Numbered from the stretch's first letter, positions 16,649 through 26,543 are shown. The stretch is 64,000 nucleotides of DNA from Cellvibrionaceae bacterium (GCA_021151695.1 JAGKWU010000011.1:1-64000), one strand, 5' to 3'. Translations and numbers: made by a program. The notes: generated by a model not told the origin, from the letters alone.

Positions 16649-17713
16649 CTAGTACATATCATAAGTATCTTCGCGGCTCACCACCGTAAAGGCCGGATTG
16701 CCACGTTTAAGCAGGCTGCGCGTCATGCGTCGCTGATCACCCATCTGCACTATGGTGTACAACCAGAACAGGTTGGTTTTCACCGTCAATTCTTTATCCA
16801 CCGGTTCACCACCGCCAAAAACGCTGGTGAGCGAGGTATCTATCTCCGCCGTTTGGGCATAGTAGCCTGCGGTGGGCGTCGCACCTTTGAGCGAGCTGGC
16901 CCGCGCTTCATCCAGCGGTTTAAGGTCGCTCGCCACATTGATGCAGGCAAATAGCTCGATATGATCAATGGTGTTGATGTTCATCCGCTCCGCCGGGTCC
17001 AACACTGTGACTAACGGGCGCAACGCGCGCAACAGCACTGGCGTCATCCCGCGAACCATCGCCAACTCATCCAGGCTGGTAAAGGGGCGATCCGCTGGCA
17101 GATAGGGATCTTGCAAACCCGTGTAGTACCCCACCTCGGCCCCATTCAATCCTGACTCCGTTTTGTCGCCGTCCATCCAATCCACCATGGCCTCTAATAT
17201 GGCGGTGGCTTCGGATACCGATTGCACCAGGGGCATGGTCGGATCATCCGGATTTTTTAAGGTCTGCAGCAAGCGGATAAACATGCGCTGGCTGGGTGAA
17301 TAGGCCTTGGGATCGTTAGGGTCACGCGCCGGATCCAATGGCTGCCCACCCGCAAGGCTATTCAGGTTAAATTTGCTGTTAGCGTCTTCCAATATGGCGC
17401 GCAAGTTGCCAGCGCCATCCTCCAGCTCGATGTTGTAACCCTCTTTTACTGCACCCCACTGTTCCGTCTCATCGTCAAAATTGGGGTCGTCTTTTTCCAT
17501 CAATTTGATGGCGGCGGCTTCTGTGCTCAGGCTGTATACACGTGCTTGGGCGCCATACCAGCGGCCTTCGGCGCGCACCAGGCCAAACTGGTAATCACCG
17601 GCAAATTTAATCCCCAGGCCCGCAACCAGCGCCACTATCAGCAGCGCCATAATCAGGACCGCACCGCGCTCGCGCGGGAGGGGTTTAGTGGGGTAATTCG
17701 AACAGGCGAGCAC
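16649..17713 (-). CDS. gspK: Type II secretion minor pseudopilin K
   Basis: The 354-residue protein has a prepilin leader ending RERG followed by AVLIMALLIVALVAGLGIKF, so PilD-type peptidase cleavage is after Gly17. As in other GspK proteins, Glu+5 is absent, fitting its place at the pseudopilus tip with GspI and GspJ. The large globular part contains LDPAERMNINT and SLDELAMVRGMTP, the helix-hairpin-helix-like region of the family. The first codon is GTG (complement of 17711-17713) with AGG at good spacing. The reading frame overlaps the end of gspJ by 29 bases. Confidence 0.94.
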   Translation of the reverse strand: MLACSNYPTKPLPRERGAVLIMALLIVALVAGLGIKFAGDYQFGLVRAEGRWYGAQARVYSLSTEAAAIKLMEKDDPNFDDETEQWGAVKEGYNIELEDGAGNLRAILEDANSKFNLNSLAGGQPLDPARDPNDPKAYSPSQRMFIRLLQTLKNPDDPTMPLVQSVSEATAILEAMVDWMDGDKTESGLNGAEVGYYTGLQDPYLPADRPFTSLDELAMVRGMTPVLLRALRPLVTVLDPAERMNINTIDHIELFACINVASDLKPLDEARASSLKGATPTAGYYAQTAEIDTSLTSVFGGGEPVDKELTVKTNLFWLYTIVQMGDQRRMTRSLLKRGNPAFTVVSREDTYDMY

Positions 17714-18467
17714 TGCGACCTACCCCTTCCACTTCAATGGTTATTTCCACAGCCACCGGCATAAGCGATCCACCCGTAGGGTTAAGCGGCGGCCAGGTGG
17801 GCTCCCAGGAATCTGTATAGTTGTCACCTTCAAGTACGCTTTTGCCGTTGCTCTTGATATTGGCGTCCGACAAATAACGCACTTGGAAATCAATCACGTC
17901 ACCGGGTGATGCCTTGTTATCCCCGGCACCACGTATACGCTCCTTACCATCGTTGCCCAACAGCAACTGATGAAGGGAGGCGCGCTCAAAATCAATATTT
18001 TCCGGAGGCATATTGCGCTCGGGCAAATAGTCCCGCCACAACTGGCCTTCCGCAATGCGGTAATTCACTTGCTGCAGATCACTGCGCAAACGCCCCAACG
18101 GGTTGAGCCAGCCGCGCCGCTCAAACACCATCACCACCTGAAAGCTATGGTTGCCCTTGCTTTTCAGGCTTGCCGACTCAAAGCGCTGATTGGGTGTTGG
18201 TGCCTGGGCGTTGGGCGGCACTATGTTGCGCATATCCTGGGCGATCAATTGCCAGGCGCGGTCCAGCTTATTAATATCGCTCAGCACCTCGCGCGTACGC
18301 TGGGCGTTGCGACTGGCACCATCCAACGACTGGTAAGCCATGGCGGCCACTATGGCGGTCAGGGCTATGGCAATTAGCATTTCGATCAGCGTAAAGCCCC
18401 GCTGGTTGCGGTTGGCTTTTGCTGCCTGATTCGAGCTTATCCGATAGAGGTTCGCTGTCTGCTGCAT
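17685..18467 (-). CDS. gspJ: Type II secretion minor pseudopilin J
   Basis: The 260-residue prepilin-like protein has an N-terminal leader of about 24 residues ending QRG, then FTLIEMLIAIALTAIVAAMA, a typical class III signal with Glu+5. The C-terminal domain has the expected GspJ segments (RAWQLIAQDMRNIVP, VVMVFERRGWLNPLGRLRSD). It forms the pseudopilus tip complex with GspI and GspK. It starts two bases after the gspI stop. The leader is longer than average, so a later start is possible, but no better ATG precedes the prepilin motif. Confidence 0.94.
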   Translation of the reverse strand: MQQTANLYRISSNQAAKANRNQRGFTLIEMLIAIALTAIVAAMAYQSLDGASRNAQRTREVLSDINKLDRAWQLIAQDMRNIVPPNAQAPTPNQRFESASLKSKGNHSFQVVMVFERRGWLNPLGRLRSDLQQVNYRIAEGQLWRDYLPERNMPPENIDFERASLHQLLLGNDGKERIRGAGDNKASPGDVIDFQVRYLSDANIKSNGKSVLEGDNYTDSWEPTWPPLNPTGGSLMPVAVEITIEVEGVGRSARLFELPH

Positions 18468-18469
18468 GG

Positions 18470-18913
18470 CTATTCGCTCAGATCGCCAGTGAGATTAGCG
18501 AGCGGATCTATCTTATCGACATCCTGGGTCAGAGGCGCCCCTGGTATACCTATCAGGGCAACGGACATATCCAGCCGCAACAAGCCATTAACCGGTACGC
18601 GCTCCTCTTTGCTGGTCTCATAGCGCCATTGCCACTGGAGCCCCATCATCTCCACCTTGCCGGAATCTTTTTCCGATAATTTATAGGTGGGGAAAAAATT
18701 CTTATTGTTGAGCATGCTCAAACGGGTGTACTGGTTTTCGGCCACCCACATGGCGTAAGTTTTATCGCGTATGTGGCCGGCACCATCCACCTGTGCCAAC
18801 ACCAGTGTTACCAGCGCCGGCAGGGCCGCTGCCACAATAGCCAGGGCCACCATGACTTCCACCAGCGTAAATCCGCGCGCCGCGCGGGCTTGTATCTGAG
18901 TTCTAGCGGCCAT
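18470..18913 (-). CDS. gspI: Type II secretion minor pseudopilin I
   Basis: With the start at 18913 the protein has 147 residues: leader MAARTQIQARAARG, then FTLVEVMVALAIVAAALPAL with Glu+5. The globular part contains WVAENQYTRLSML and MGLQWQWRYETS, matching the GspI fold. A longer frame begins at 18952, but it reads further into gspH and adds 13 residues unlike a leader. The chosen start overlaps the end of gspH by 11 bases. It is part of the tip complex with GspJ and GspK. Confidence 0.93.
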   Translation of the reverse strand: MAARTQIQARAARGFTLVEVMVALAIVAAALPALVTLVLAQVDGAGHIRDKTYAMWVAENQYTRLSMLNNKNFFPTYKLSEKDSGKVEMMGLQWQWRYETSKEERVPVNGLLRLDMSVALIGIPGAPLTQDVDKIDPLANLTGDLSE

Positions 18914-19457
18914 TGTCTTGGTCGGCCTCTTCCTGGTTACGCCAGTGGGCATTGCCCATCATGTCGATTTCAATTCGCTGGGCGGGCACATCGCTGCCGC
19001 GCTCAAAAATGGCCATTTCCACCGGCGTGGTTTCGCTACTAGGGGCGAAAAACAGCAGCGGCGGCTGTGGATTCAGCTCCGGATCATAGGCCCACACACG
19101 GCCCTCAACGACCAAATCCCACTGCACGTTTGCCGGCATGCAATATTCTTTCAAGGTGTCGTCTGGCAAGGCTTGCCAGCCACCATCGCGATAACGCTGC
19201 CAGCGGTAACACCAGCGCTTGCCCTCTTCTTCCTCTTTGGGCTGGACAAACATGGCGATAATCTCGCCATTGAGCACCGATTGTTCGCTGACAAAATCTA
19301 TTGCCGTCATCAGCAAGCGAGCCTCTTTTACCAAGCCTTCCTCATCATTGGACTTGCCGATAGAGAGTGCAATAACGCTGATACTAAAACCGATAATCAC
19401 CATGACGATGAGCATTTCGATCAGGGTGAAACCCCGCTGTTGCTGCCTGGCTGCCAT
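18903..19457 (-). CDS. gspH: Type II secretion minor pseudopilin H
   Basis: With the start at 19457 the protein has 184 residues: leader MAARQQQRG, then FTLIEMLIVMVIIGFSISVI with Glu+5. Following segments (VKEARLLMTAIDFVSEQSVL) match the GspH N-terminal region. The open frame extends to 19523, but those 22 residues overlap gspG and lack leader character. No strong Shine-Dalgarno precedes either start, so translation may be coupled to gspG. It is a minor pseudopilin linking the tip complex to GspG. Confidence 0.92.
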   Translation of the reverse strand: MAARQQQRGFTLIEMLIVMVIIGFSISVIALSIGKSNDEEGLVKEARLLMTAIDFVSEQSVLNGEIIAMFVQPKEEEEGKRWCYRWQRYRDGGWQALPDDTLKEYCMPANVQWDLVVEGRVWAYDPELNPQPPLLFFAPSSETTPVEMAIFERGSDVPAQRIEIDMMGNAHWRNQEEADQDNGR

Positions 19458-19495
19458 GGTGTTATTCACAAATACAATTCGCCAAAAGGCTTGGA

Positions 19496-19960
19496 TTACT
19501 GAGCTTTTTCCGGCTGCTGCCATACGCTGATATCAGCCGCTTCACCCTCACCACCGGTTACACCATCGGCACCGAGGGTATAAATGTCATAATCGTGGCC
19601 TTCACCGGGGCTCATATAGACATAGTCTTTGCCCCATGGGTCTTGCTGCAGCACTTCCACATAACCACCGGTTTTCCAATTGCGCGGTACTGGCGCCTGG
19701 GAAGGTTTTACCACCAGCGCTTGCAGGCCCTGTTCGGTAGTTGGGTAAACGAAGTTATCCAGTTTGTAGAGCTTGAGTGCTGTCTGTATGGCTTTGAAGT
19801 CGGCCTGCACTTTCTTGATACGTGCCTCTTCTACACGACCAAACACCACTGGGCCGATGATACTCACCAGCAGGCCGATGATGACGACCACCACCAGGAT
19901 TTCGATTAAGCTGAAGCCGCGGCTGCGGCTCTGTGATTGCGATTGGTTTAACTGACGCAT
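19496..19960 (-). CDS. gspG: Type II secretion major pseudopilin G
   Basis: The 154-residue major pseudopilin has a Gln/Ser/Arg-rich leader ending RSRG, then FSLIEILVVVVIIGLLVSII with Glu+5. Hallmark GspG elements are visible: FKAIQTALKLYKLDNFVYP, TTEQGLQALV, QDPWGKDYVYMSPG and the calcium-binding region YTLGADGVTGGEGEAADI. It polymerises into the short pseudopilus that pushes substrates through GspD. It is located 19 bases after gspF. Confidence 0.96.
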   Translation of the reverse strand: MRQLNQSQSQSRSRGFSLIEILVVVVIIGLLVSIIGPVVFGRVEEARIKKVQADFKAIQTALKLYKLDNFVYPTTEQGLQALVVKPSQAPVPRNWKTGGYVEVLQQDPWGKDYVYMSPGEGHDYDIYTLGADGVTGGEGEAADISVWQQPEKAQ

Positions 19961-19979
19961 AGCGACTCCTTTAAAGCAT

Positions 19980-21218
19980 TTATACCATTGTGTTCATTTC
20001 GAAAATTGGCTGCAGTATCGCCAGTACTATCAGGCATACTGAAAAGCCCATAAACAGGATTGTCAGGGGCTCCAGCAAGCCCATAGCCATACCCAGTACC
20101 ATCTCAAGCTCGCGCTCCTGGTCTTTGGCGGCGTTATCCAACTGCTGGGCGAGCGTACCATTGGCCTCGCCACTGGATACCAGCTGCACCAGTAGCGGAG
20201 GAAAAGTCCCGGCGTTTTCCATGGCGCGCGCCAAACTGCTACCCTCGCGCACGGCATTCACCACCTGCTCGCAGGATTCTTGCAAAATTTTATTGGTCAT
20301 CACCTGACCGGAAATGGTCAATGCCTGCAGCAGCGGTACACCACTGGAGGACAAGAGACTAAGGGTTGCGGCAAAGCGCGCAGCGTTGATCTGGCTCACC
20401 AGCTCGCCAATCACTGGCAACTTAAGCTGCACTTTGTGCCATGCCCGCAGGTTGGATTCATTTTTGAGCAGCTTGCGAATACCAAACCAAATACCTATTA
20501 CTCCCAGTAAAACGAAGACACCATAGTGGACGATGAAATCACTGGTGCTAATAAGTACACGAGTAAGGAGAGGAAGTTCGCGATGGCCGTGGGAAAATAT
20601 TCCCACCAGCTTGGGCACGACGAACGCCATGAGGCCACTGATTACCGCAATGGTGATCACCATCAGCACTACTGGATAAATCATCGCCATTTTGAGGCGC
20701 TGTTGTATCACTTGACTGTTTTGGGTGTAGTCGGCCAGCCGCTCCAGCACTGGCCCAAGATAACCAGAACTTTCACCTGCACGCACCAGCGCGCGGTACA
20801 TATCGTCGAAAGCGATTGGGTTTTCGCCCAATGCCTGGGCCAGACTAAAACCTTCAAGCACCTTGGTGCGCACACCAAGAACAACGCGCTTGATATTGGG
20901 TTTATGGGCTTGCTTGCCGGTAGCATGAAGAGCTTCGTCGAGAGGCAGGCCGGAGCGAACCAAAGATGCCAACTGGCGAGTGATGATACTCAGGTCGCGC
21001 GAACTCAAACGGCTCGCCCAGCGCTGACGCCAGCCCGTCAGGTCGAGACCATCGTCACTACCCGCTTTTTCGGGCTGGTTACTGGCGCTTTCAACTTCCA
21101 GCGGCTTGAGCTTTTTGGCGCGCAACAAACTGCGGACATGACGTTCCGAGTCGCCTTCGAGGATACCCTTGACGGTTTTGCCCGCTTCGTTGAGTGCCTT
21201 GTAACTGTATGCGCCCAT
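19980..21218 (-). CDS. gspF: Type II secretion inner-membrane protein F
   Basis: This 412-residue polytopic platform protein begins MGAYSYKALNEAGKTVKGIL, typical of GspF/PilC. It has two cytoplasmic T2SSF domains (about 75-190 and 275-400) and three membrane helices (about 175-195, 225-245, 380-400). Motifs GLPLDEALHA and SSGVPLLQALTI are the paired repeats of the family. It interacts with GspE and GspL. It follows gspE by 12 bases. Confidence 0.96.
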   Translation of the reverse strand: MGAYSYKALNEAGKTVKGILEGDSERHVRSLLRAKKLKPLEVESASNQPEKAGSDDGLDLTGWRQRWASRLSSRDLSIITRQLASLVRSGLPLDEALHATGKQAHKPNIKRVVLGVRTKVLEGFSLAQALGENPIAFDDMYRALVRAGESSGYLGPVLERLADYTQNSQVIQQRLKMAMIYPVVLMVITIAVISGLMAFVVPKLVGIFSHGHRELPLLTRVLISTSDFIVHYGVFVLLGVIGIWFGIRKLLKNESNLRAWHKVQLKLPVIGELVSQINAARFAATLSLLSSSGVPLLQALTISGQVMTNKILQESCEQVVNAVREGSSLARAMENAGTFPPLLVQLVSSGEANGTLAQQLDNAAKDQERELEMVLGMAMGLLEPLTILFMGFSVCLIVLAILQPIFEMNTMV

Positions 21219-21230
21219 TTAGATCACCAT

Positions 21231-22787
21231 TTACAGCTGCGTGGTTACACGCAGTACTTCTTCCATACTGGTGATGCCGTCGAGCACACACTGGCGGCCA
21301 TCGTCGCTAATCGAATGGCTGTGCTTGCGCGCTTCGGCCAGCAATTCCTGCTCACCTGCCTGTTCGTGAATCAGGTGACGCAGACGCTCATTAATTTCAA
21401 TCAGTTCGTAAATACCTTTACGACCGCGATAGCCCTGGTTGTTACAGTGCGAACAACCCACTGGGCGGAATATGGGGGTATTGGCCGGGATCTTGAGCAT
21501 GTCACGCTCGGAATCCACTGGCAGATAGGACTCTTTACAGTGGTTACACAGCAAGCGCACCAGACGCTGGGCCATCACCACCTCAAGGCTCGATGCCAGC
21601 AGGAAGGGCTCTACGCCCATATCCTTCAAACGCAACACGGCACCAATGGCGGTATTGGTGTGGAGGGTCGACAATACCAAGTGACCGGTAAGCGATGCCT
21701 GGATCGCAATTTCTGCTGTCTCGCCGTCACGGATCTCACCCACCATCACCACGTCCGGGTCCTGACGCAGGATAGCGCGCAGACCGCGGGCAAACGTCAT
21801 TTCCACTTTAGGGTTAACCTGGGTTTGACCAATACCCGGCAACAGATATTCCACCGGATCTTCAATAGTGAGGATGTTACGACTGCGGCTATTGATATGG
21901 CTCAGGCCGGAGTAAAGCGTGGTGGTTTTACCGGAACCTGTAGGGCCGGTTACCAGAATAATGCCGTGTGGCTTCAACAGGGCGCGACTCAGGCGATCCT
22001 GTACCTGCTTGGGCATCATCAATTGATCAAGCGAAAGAGTGCCGGCTGACTGGTCGAGCAGACGTAATACGATACGCTCACCAAATGCTGACGGGATGGT
22101 CGACACACGAATATCTACTGCGTGACCAGCAAGGCGCACAGTGATACGGCCGTCTTGTGGTAAACGCTTTTCAGCAATATCCAGACGCGCCATTACCTTG
22201 AGACGCGATACCAGAACCGGTGCCAATTCAGGCTTGGGCGAGAGTACTTCGTTAAGTACACCATCGGTACGGAAACGGACGGAGACGCGGTCCTCGAAAG
22301 GCTCCAAATGGATATCCGAAGCACCTTCGCGCACGGCTTGCGACAGAATAGCGTTGATCAAACGAATGATTGGTGCATCGTCATCGCCAGCGAGCAAGTC
22401 TGTGCGCTCGGCCAAATCCTCTGCCATAGATGACAGATCATATTCAGCGCCCAGATCATCTACTGCACGCTGTGCCGCACCCTCACCACTCTGGTATTCC
22501 TTGGTCAGGCGTTTTTGAAAGTCATCCGCCGAAATCTCCTCCAGCGCAAAACCCTCACCCAGATAGCGCTGCAACTCGAGGATAACCTCCAGCGTCAAAC
22601 CGGGGCGATGCCAGACCAGCTTGCCATCGGCATCCGCCAACATGACACCGTGGGTAGAAGCAAAGCCAAAAGGCAGACGGAACTGTTCTGCCTCAGCTTC
22701 CTCAAGGTGCCCCTCAACTGGATCTATATCCGCCTCGTGGGCCTTTAACTCGGCGATACCCGCCTCAACTTCATCGGCAGTGGTCAC
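21231..22787 (-). CDS. gspE: Type II secretion ATPase E
   Basis: The 518-residue hexameric secretion ATPase powers pseudopilus assembly at the inner membrane. The N-terminal GspL-binding domain is followed by the catalytic core: Walker A GPTGSGKTTT (about 281-290), the Asp box around 300-315, Walker B DPDVVMVGEIRD (343-354) and the His box TGHLVLSTLHTNTA. A zinc-binding four-cysteine module (Cys414, Cys417, Cys445, Cys448) is present as in EpsE/XcpR. The N-terminal region carries an acidic extension of about 35 residues. It is located between gspD and gspF with gaps of 2 and 12 bases. Confidence 0.97.
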   Translation of the reverse strand: MTTADEVEAGIAELKAHEADIDPVEGHLEEAEAEQFRLPFGFASTHGVMLADADGKLVWHRPGLTLEVILELQRYLGEGFALEEISADDFQKRLTKEYQSGEGAAQRAVDDLGAEYDLSSMAEDLAERTDLLAGDDDAPIIRLINAILSQAVREGASDIHLEPFEDRVSVRFRTDGVLNEVLSPKPELAPVLVSRLKVMARLDIAEKRLPQDGRITVRLAGHAVDIRVSTIPSAFGERIVLRLLDQSAGTLSLDQLMMPKQVQDRLSRALLKPHGIILVTGPTGSGKTTTLYSGLSHINSRSRNILTIEDPVEYLLPGIGQTQVNPKVEMTFARGLRAILRQDPDVVMVGEIRDGETAEIAIQASLTGHLVLSTLHTNTAIGAVLRLKDMGVEPFLLASSLEVVMAQRLVRLLCNHCKESYLPVDSERDMLKIPANTPIFRPVGCSHCNNQGYRGRKGIYELIEINERLRHLIHEQAGEQELLAEARKHSHSISDDGRQCVLDGITSMEEVLRVTTQL

Positions 22788-22789
22788 GG

Positions 22790-24838
22790 TTATTCACTCT
22801 TGGCCGGGGTGATAACAGGAGCCGTATTGGCAGCGGGGGTAGCGGCATCAGGGGTCAATTTCCGCTCCAACTTTTTCTCTTCCGGCAGCGGCTGGTCTTT
22901 CCACTCAGGCACTACGGGTATGGACTTGGAGTTGGAATATTCTTTCAGCTTGCGACGGTTTTCCAATTGGGTATTGCGGATATATTGGTATTTCTCAGCT
23001 GTAGCCCCCGCCAGCACCTCGTCATCGCGAATAACGGTTGCGCGGATAAATACCAGTAAGTTGGTTTTATCTTTGGTGGTTTTTTCAGTGCGGAAAGCCT
23101 TGCCGATCAGCGGAATACTACCCAACAGCGGAACCTTGGTCACACCGATGGACACGTTATCCTGAATCAAACCACCCAATACTACGGTCTGGCCGTCGGC
23201 CAGAAGGATTTGGGTTTCAATTTCACGTTCGCTGGTGATGATGCCATCCGGGTTGGTTTTATCCACCACACCTGAGGTTTTTTGCTTGATATCGAGAACA
23301 ACACGATCACCTTCGTTAATGTGTGGAGTCACATCCAACGACACCCCCACCTTTTCACGCTGATAGGTATTGAAGGGGCTGCTGAAGCTGTTGGAACCCG
23401 TACCTGTAGTGCTTCCCGTATAAGAACCAGACTTAATAGGAATGCTCTGGCCCACATTGATATGGGCTTTGGTATTGTCTGTGGTAAGCAGGTTTGGCGT
23501 GGACAATACGTTGGCACTGCTGCTCTGGTTTAGCATATTGAGTATGCCAACAAAGCTGGTGTTATTGCCTAAACGTGCCACACCGAAGGTATTTCCTGCA
23601 GACGCAGAAAGCGCTTTAGCAAGGTCGCCGAGACCTGTGTCATAGGTATTTTCGTTTTTAAGCTCCAGCGCGCCAGCGCCCAGTGCAGCCAGATTGCTAT
23701 TGCCGCCACTAAAGCCGCCAAACCCGTCAGTTTTGCTGGCATAGCTCCACTCAACCCCGAGGTTTTTACCAATGCCATCGGTAATTTCCACAATGATCGC
23801 TTCAACCAGTACCTGTGCGCGGCGAATATCCAGGCTATCCACCACCGCCAGCAATGACTGGGCGGTATCATTATCGGCCGTAATCAATACCGAGTTAGTG
23901 GCCTCATCAGCCTGCACATTAGATTGGCCGCCATTGGCAGAATTTGGATCAGCCGGTTTTGCGCCCTGCCCCTGCAACATACCGGTCAATACCTTGGCCA
24001 CATCAGCTGCCTTGGCATATTTGAGGTAAATCACACGAACATTAGAGTTTTTGGTCTGCGGACGATCAAGGCTCTCAACTACACCCTTAATACGTTGGCG
24101 TGACATTTCATCGCCACTGACGATAACCGCGTTAATGCGCTTGTCCGCGACAATAATAGGCGGCGAAGTAGTAACACCGCGGTTTGGATCAGGCTTTTCC
24201 AGCTGGTTGATCATGGCAACCACGTCAGTCGCCTGGGCGTAGCGCAGTTGCACCACATCAATTGCAAGTACGGCAGCTTTATCCATCTGCTCGATCAAAT
24301 CATTGATACGCGAGATATTGGCGCGGGTGTCACTGATAATCAGGGCGTTGCTGGGCTCATAAGCAGTCAAGTGACCATATTGCGGAACCAGCGGACGCAA
24401 GGCGGCCAGAACTTTAGCCGCACTGATATTGTTGAGCTGGATAATCGACGTGATATAGCCGTCGTCTTTATCCTTGATGGATTGCTCGGTGGGAATTGCA
24501 AACTGGCGCGCGTCGCGGTTGGCGATAATACGAACTATGCCATCACTCTCTACCGCGGTAAAACCATGGACATCCAGAACCGCCAAAAAGAGTTCATAGA
24601 GCTCCTTTTTATTGAGTGGTTTGCTGGAGATCAGCTTGATCGGACCGCGCACTTTCGGGTCGACAATCATGGGTTTGCCAATAACTTCCTGGATGACCTT
24701 CGCCACCTCAACTATGTCTGACTCCTTGGAACTCAGAGTCCAGGTTTGTTCCGGCACTTTCGGCTCGGCCGCCATCAGCGGATTGCCGATGCTCAATAGG
24801 GCCAAAAACAGTGCACTTTTTAAATATTTTACTTTCAC
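22790..24838 (-). CDS. gspD: Type II secretion secretin D
   Basis: The 682-residue outer-membrane secretin has a signal peptide of about 23 residues (ending PLMAAEP). It is followed by an N0 domain (WTLSSKESDIVEVAKVIQEV), three N1-N3 ring domains with the repeated NALIISDTRANISRINDLIE type motif, and the C-terminal secretin domain (VPLLGSIPLIGKAFRTEKTT, LLVFIRATVI). It forms the 15-mer pore through which folded enzymes leave. The last 60 residues are Pro/Lys/Glu-rich; whether this is a pilotin-binding S-domain is unclear, and no gspS-like pilotin is in the window. Confidence 0.97.
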   Translation of the reverse strand: MKVKYLKSALFLALLSIGNPLMAAEPKVPEQTWTLSSKESDIVEVAKVIQEVIGKPMIVDPKVRGPIKLISSKPLNKKELYELFLAVLDVHGFTAVESDGIVRIIANRDARQFAIPTEQSIKDKDDGYITSIIQLNNISAAKVLAALRPLVPQYGHLTAYEPSNALIISDTRANISRINDLIEQMDKAAVLAIDVVQLRYAQATDVVAMINQLEKPDPNRGVTTSPPIIVADKRINAVIVSGDEMSRQRIKGVVESLDRPQTKNSNVRVIYLKYAKAADVAKVLTGMLQGQGAKPADPNSANGGQSNVQADEATNSVLITADNDTAQSLLAVVDSLDIRRAQVLVEAIIVEITDGIGKNLGVEWSYASKTDGFGGFSGGNSNLAALGAGALELKNENTYDTGLGDLAKALSASAGNTFGVARLGNNTSFVGILNMLNQSSSANVLSTPNLLTTDNTKAHINVGQSIPIKSGSYTGSTTGTGSNSFSSPFNTYQREKVGVSLDVTPHINEGDRVVLDIKQKTSGVVDKTNPDGIITSEREIETQILLADGQTVVLGGLIQDNVSIGVTKVPLLGSIPLIGKAFRTEKTTKDKTNLLVFIRATVIRDDEVLAGATAEKYQYIRNTQLENRRKLKEYSNSKSIPVVPEWKDQPLPEEKKLERKLTPDAATPAANTAPVITPAKSE

Positions 24839-24853
24839 CGCACAAACCTCACT

Positions 24854-25858
24854 TTACTGAAGCACCACATCGACTGTTATTACGCTACCACCGCGCTTGA
24901 TTTCAAGGCTGGCGGAGGTGGTATTACCCATGTTTTTATACACTTCCATAATCTTGGCCGGGTTGGTCAATGGCATGCCATTGACTGCGGTGACTATGTC
25001 ATCTGTCTGCAAGCCCAGCGCACGGAATTTTTCCGAATCGCGTCCGGGGCGAATTTTGTAACCCACAACCTGACCGTTTTCACGGTAGATACTCATAGCC
25101 ACCACATCGGACAAACTGCGTGTCGCATTCGCCATACCCGGGTCGCCGGCTTGCTCAGGCGACTCAGGACTTTGCATTTGTGGCCCCATAGGCCCGGGTC
25201 GGCCAGGGGGCATCACTTGAGTAGAGGGTGGCGGCGGTGGCGGAGCTGTGTTTTGGCGGCTGAAACTCGGAGCATTGGGGTCATTTTGGTAGAGCCAAAG
25301 CGATTCGTACTGGCCGTTGTTATTAATTATGACGCGATCTTCCAGCACTTTAGACAGGGTTACGCCATTGCCGACCGGCAGCGTTGCACCCACGGAATAA
25401 ACATCTTGTTTGTCGCCGGAAGAGATAATGGCGCGCGCGAGTTTTTCGTCGCTGCTACCTACTATACCGAGCAAAACCAAATTCAGATGGGTATCAACTG
25501 CCTGATTTTCGATAACGGCAGGAGCCGCATCCGGCTTGGGAGTTTCGGCGGCTTTGCCAAATACATGAAGGGCTTTCAGTTGAGCTATATCCACCAGCTT
25601 GCCATCGCTGCCGGCATGGTTGGTTACTGTCGCAATCGCCACAGCGGCAGGAGGAATTGTGGGCAATGGCAACAGCAGCCAAAACAGGCGCGCCAGGCTG
25701 AAACTTAAACTGATTACCAACAGCAAACGCACCAGAAATTGCCAGCGACCCAACGAAACTTTAGTGGGCAGGGTCAATAGCCGGGCAAAGGCAAGCTCCC
25801 AGTCAATACTGGATTGCGGCAGGGTAAATCGGCTGATTAGTGAGCGATCAACTGACAT
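24854..25858 (-). CDS. gspC: Type II secretion protein C
   Basis: The 334-residue bitopic inner-membrane protein has an N-terminal helix (about residues 43-66, LVRLLLVISLSFSLARLFWL) and a periplasmic homology region (LNLVLLGIVGSSDEKLARAI). A long proline-rich linker (about 195-235) leads to a C-terminal PDZ domain (GYKIRPGRDSEKFRALGLQT, DDIVTAVNGMPL). The homology region contacts the N0 domain of GspD and the PDZ domain contributes to substrate choice. It is the first gene of the operon. The approximately 290 bases upstream should hold the T2SS promoter, but I could not assign boxes with confidence. Confidence 0.95.
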   Translation of the reverse strand: MSVDRSLISRFTLPQSSIDWELAFARLLTLPTKVSLGRWQFLVRLLLVISLSFSLARLFWLLLPLPTIPPAAVAIATVTNHAGSDGKLVDIAQLKALHVFGKAAETPKPDAAPAVIENQAVDTHLNLVLLGIVGSSDEKLARAIISSGDKQDVYSVGATLPVGNGVTLSKVLEDRVIINNNGQYESLWLYQNDPNAPSFSRQNTAPPPPPPSTQVMPPGRPGPMGPQMQSPESPEQAGDPGMANATRSLSDVVAMSIYRENGQVVGYKIRPGRDSEKFRALGLQTDDIVTAVNGMPLTNPAKIMEVYKNMGNTTSASLEIKRGGSVITVDVVLQ

Positions 25859-26090
25859 AAGAATTGGGTTAAGTCCTTCGCGGATAGTCGCAGTCTAGAG
25901 TTCAATGTGCAGCGGAGTATGAGCATCGAACATATTCATTATCGTTATAGAGCGCTGGATTCTACTCTATCCCTTTAATAAAAGCGAAAGCTTAACATCA
26001 TATTCCGGTGGCTATGACCACACTAAGCACAACTGGTTTTGGCGTCCATAAATTTTGTTAAATACTGCACAATCAGGGTATAGGCAGGCA

Positions 26091-26116
26091 ACAAAAAACG
26101 CGGCTAGAGCCGCGTT
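26091..26116 (-). terminator. Rho-independent terminator of mscL
   Basis: On the minus strand the stem AAACGCGGC/GCCGCGTTT with a three-base loop is followed by TTTTTTGT (complement of 26091-26098). It lies about 30 bases after the mscL stop codon and isolates it from the T2SS operon downstream. Confidence 0.88.
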
Positions 26117-26147
26117 TGCTATACCCGAAATCAACGTTGAAGCCACT

Positions 26148-26543
26148 CTACTTACGCTCGCGTAGCAAATCGCGGATCTCTGTCAGCAGTATTTCTTCCT
26201 TTGTTGGCCCTGGCGCAGCAGCAGGATCTTTCGGGCGCAACTTGTTAAGCACCTTGATCACCATAAAAATCGCAAACGCCACAATAGTGAAATCAACTAC
26301 TGCCTGAATAAATTTTCCTATGGAAATAACCACGGCGGGAGCAGAGCCCTCTGCAGCTTTGAGGGTAATCACCAGATCGCTGAAATCTACGCCACCAATA
26401 AGCAAGCCGATCGGAGGCATTACAACGTCGGCAACAGCCGAAGACACTATCTTGCCAAAAGCAGCGCCGATAATAATACCCACCGCCATATCAACAACAT
26501 TACCTTTGACGGCAAACTCTTTGAATTCTTTTAACAGACCCAT
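26148..26543 (-). CDS. mscL: Large-conductance mechanosensitive channel
   Basis: The 131-residue MscL opens under membrane tension to release solutes during hypo-osmotic shock. The N-terminal amphipathic helix and TM1 ([20 protein letters not shown] then [15 protein letters not shown]) are nearly canonical. TM2 lies at about residues 75-98, and the C-terminal helical bundle ends IRDLLRERK. Length is normal. It is a single-gene unit with its own terminator. Confidence 0.97.
   Translation of the reverse strand: MGLLKEFKEFAVKGNVVDMAVGIIIGAAFGKIVSSAVADVVMPPIGLLIGGVDFSDLVITLKAAEGSAPAVVISIGKFIQAVVDFTIVAFAIFMVIKVLNKLRPKDPAAAPGPTKEEILLTEIRDLLRERK

Noticed and set aside
20526..22049. A 507-codon plus-strand open frame opposite gspF and gspE.
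   Set aside because: It is antisense to two unmistakable T2SS genes, is rich in His, Gln and Thr as expected of a reverse-frame shadow, and has no domain or ribosome binding site.
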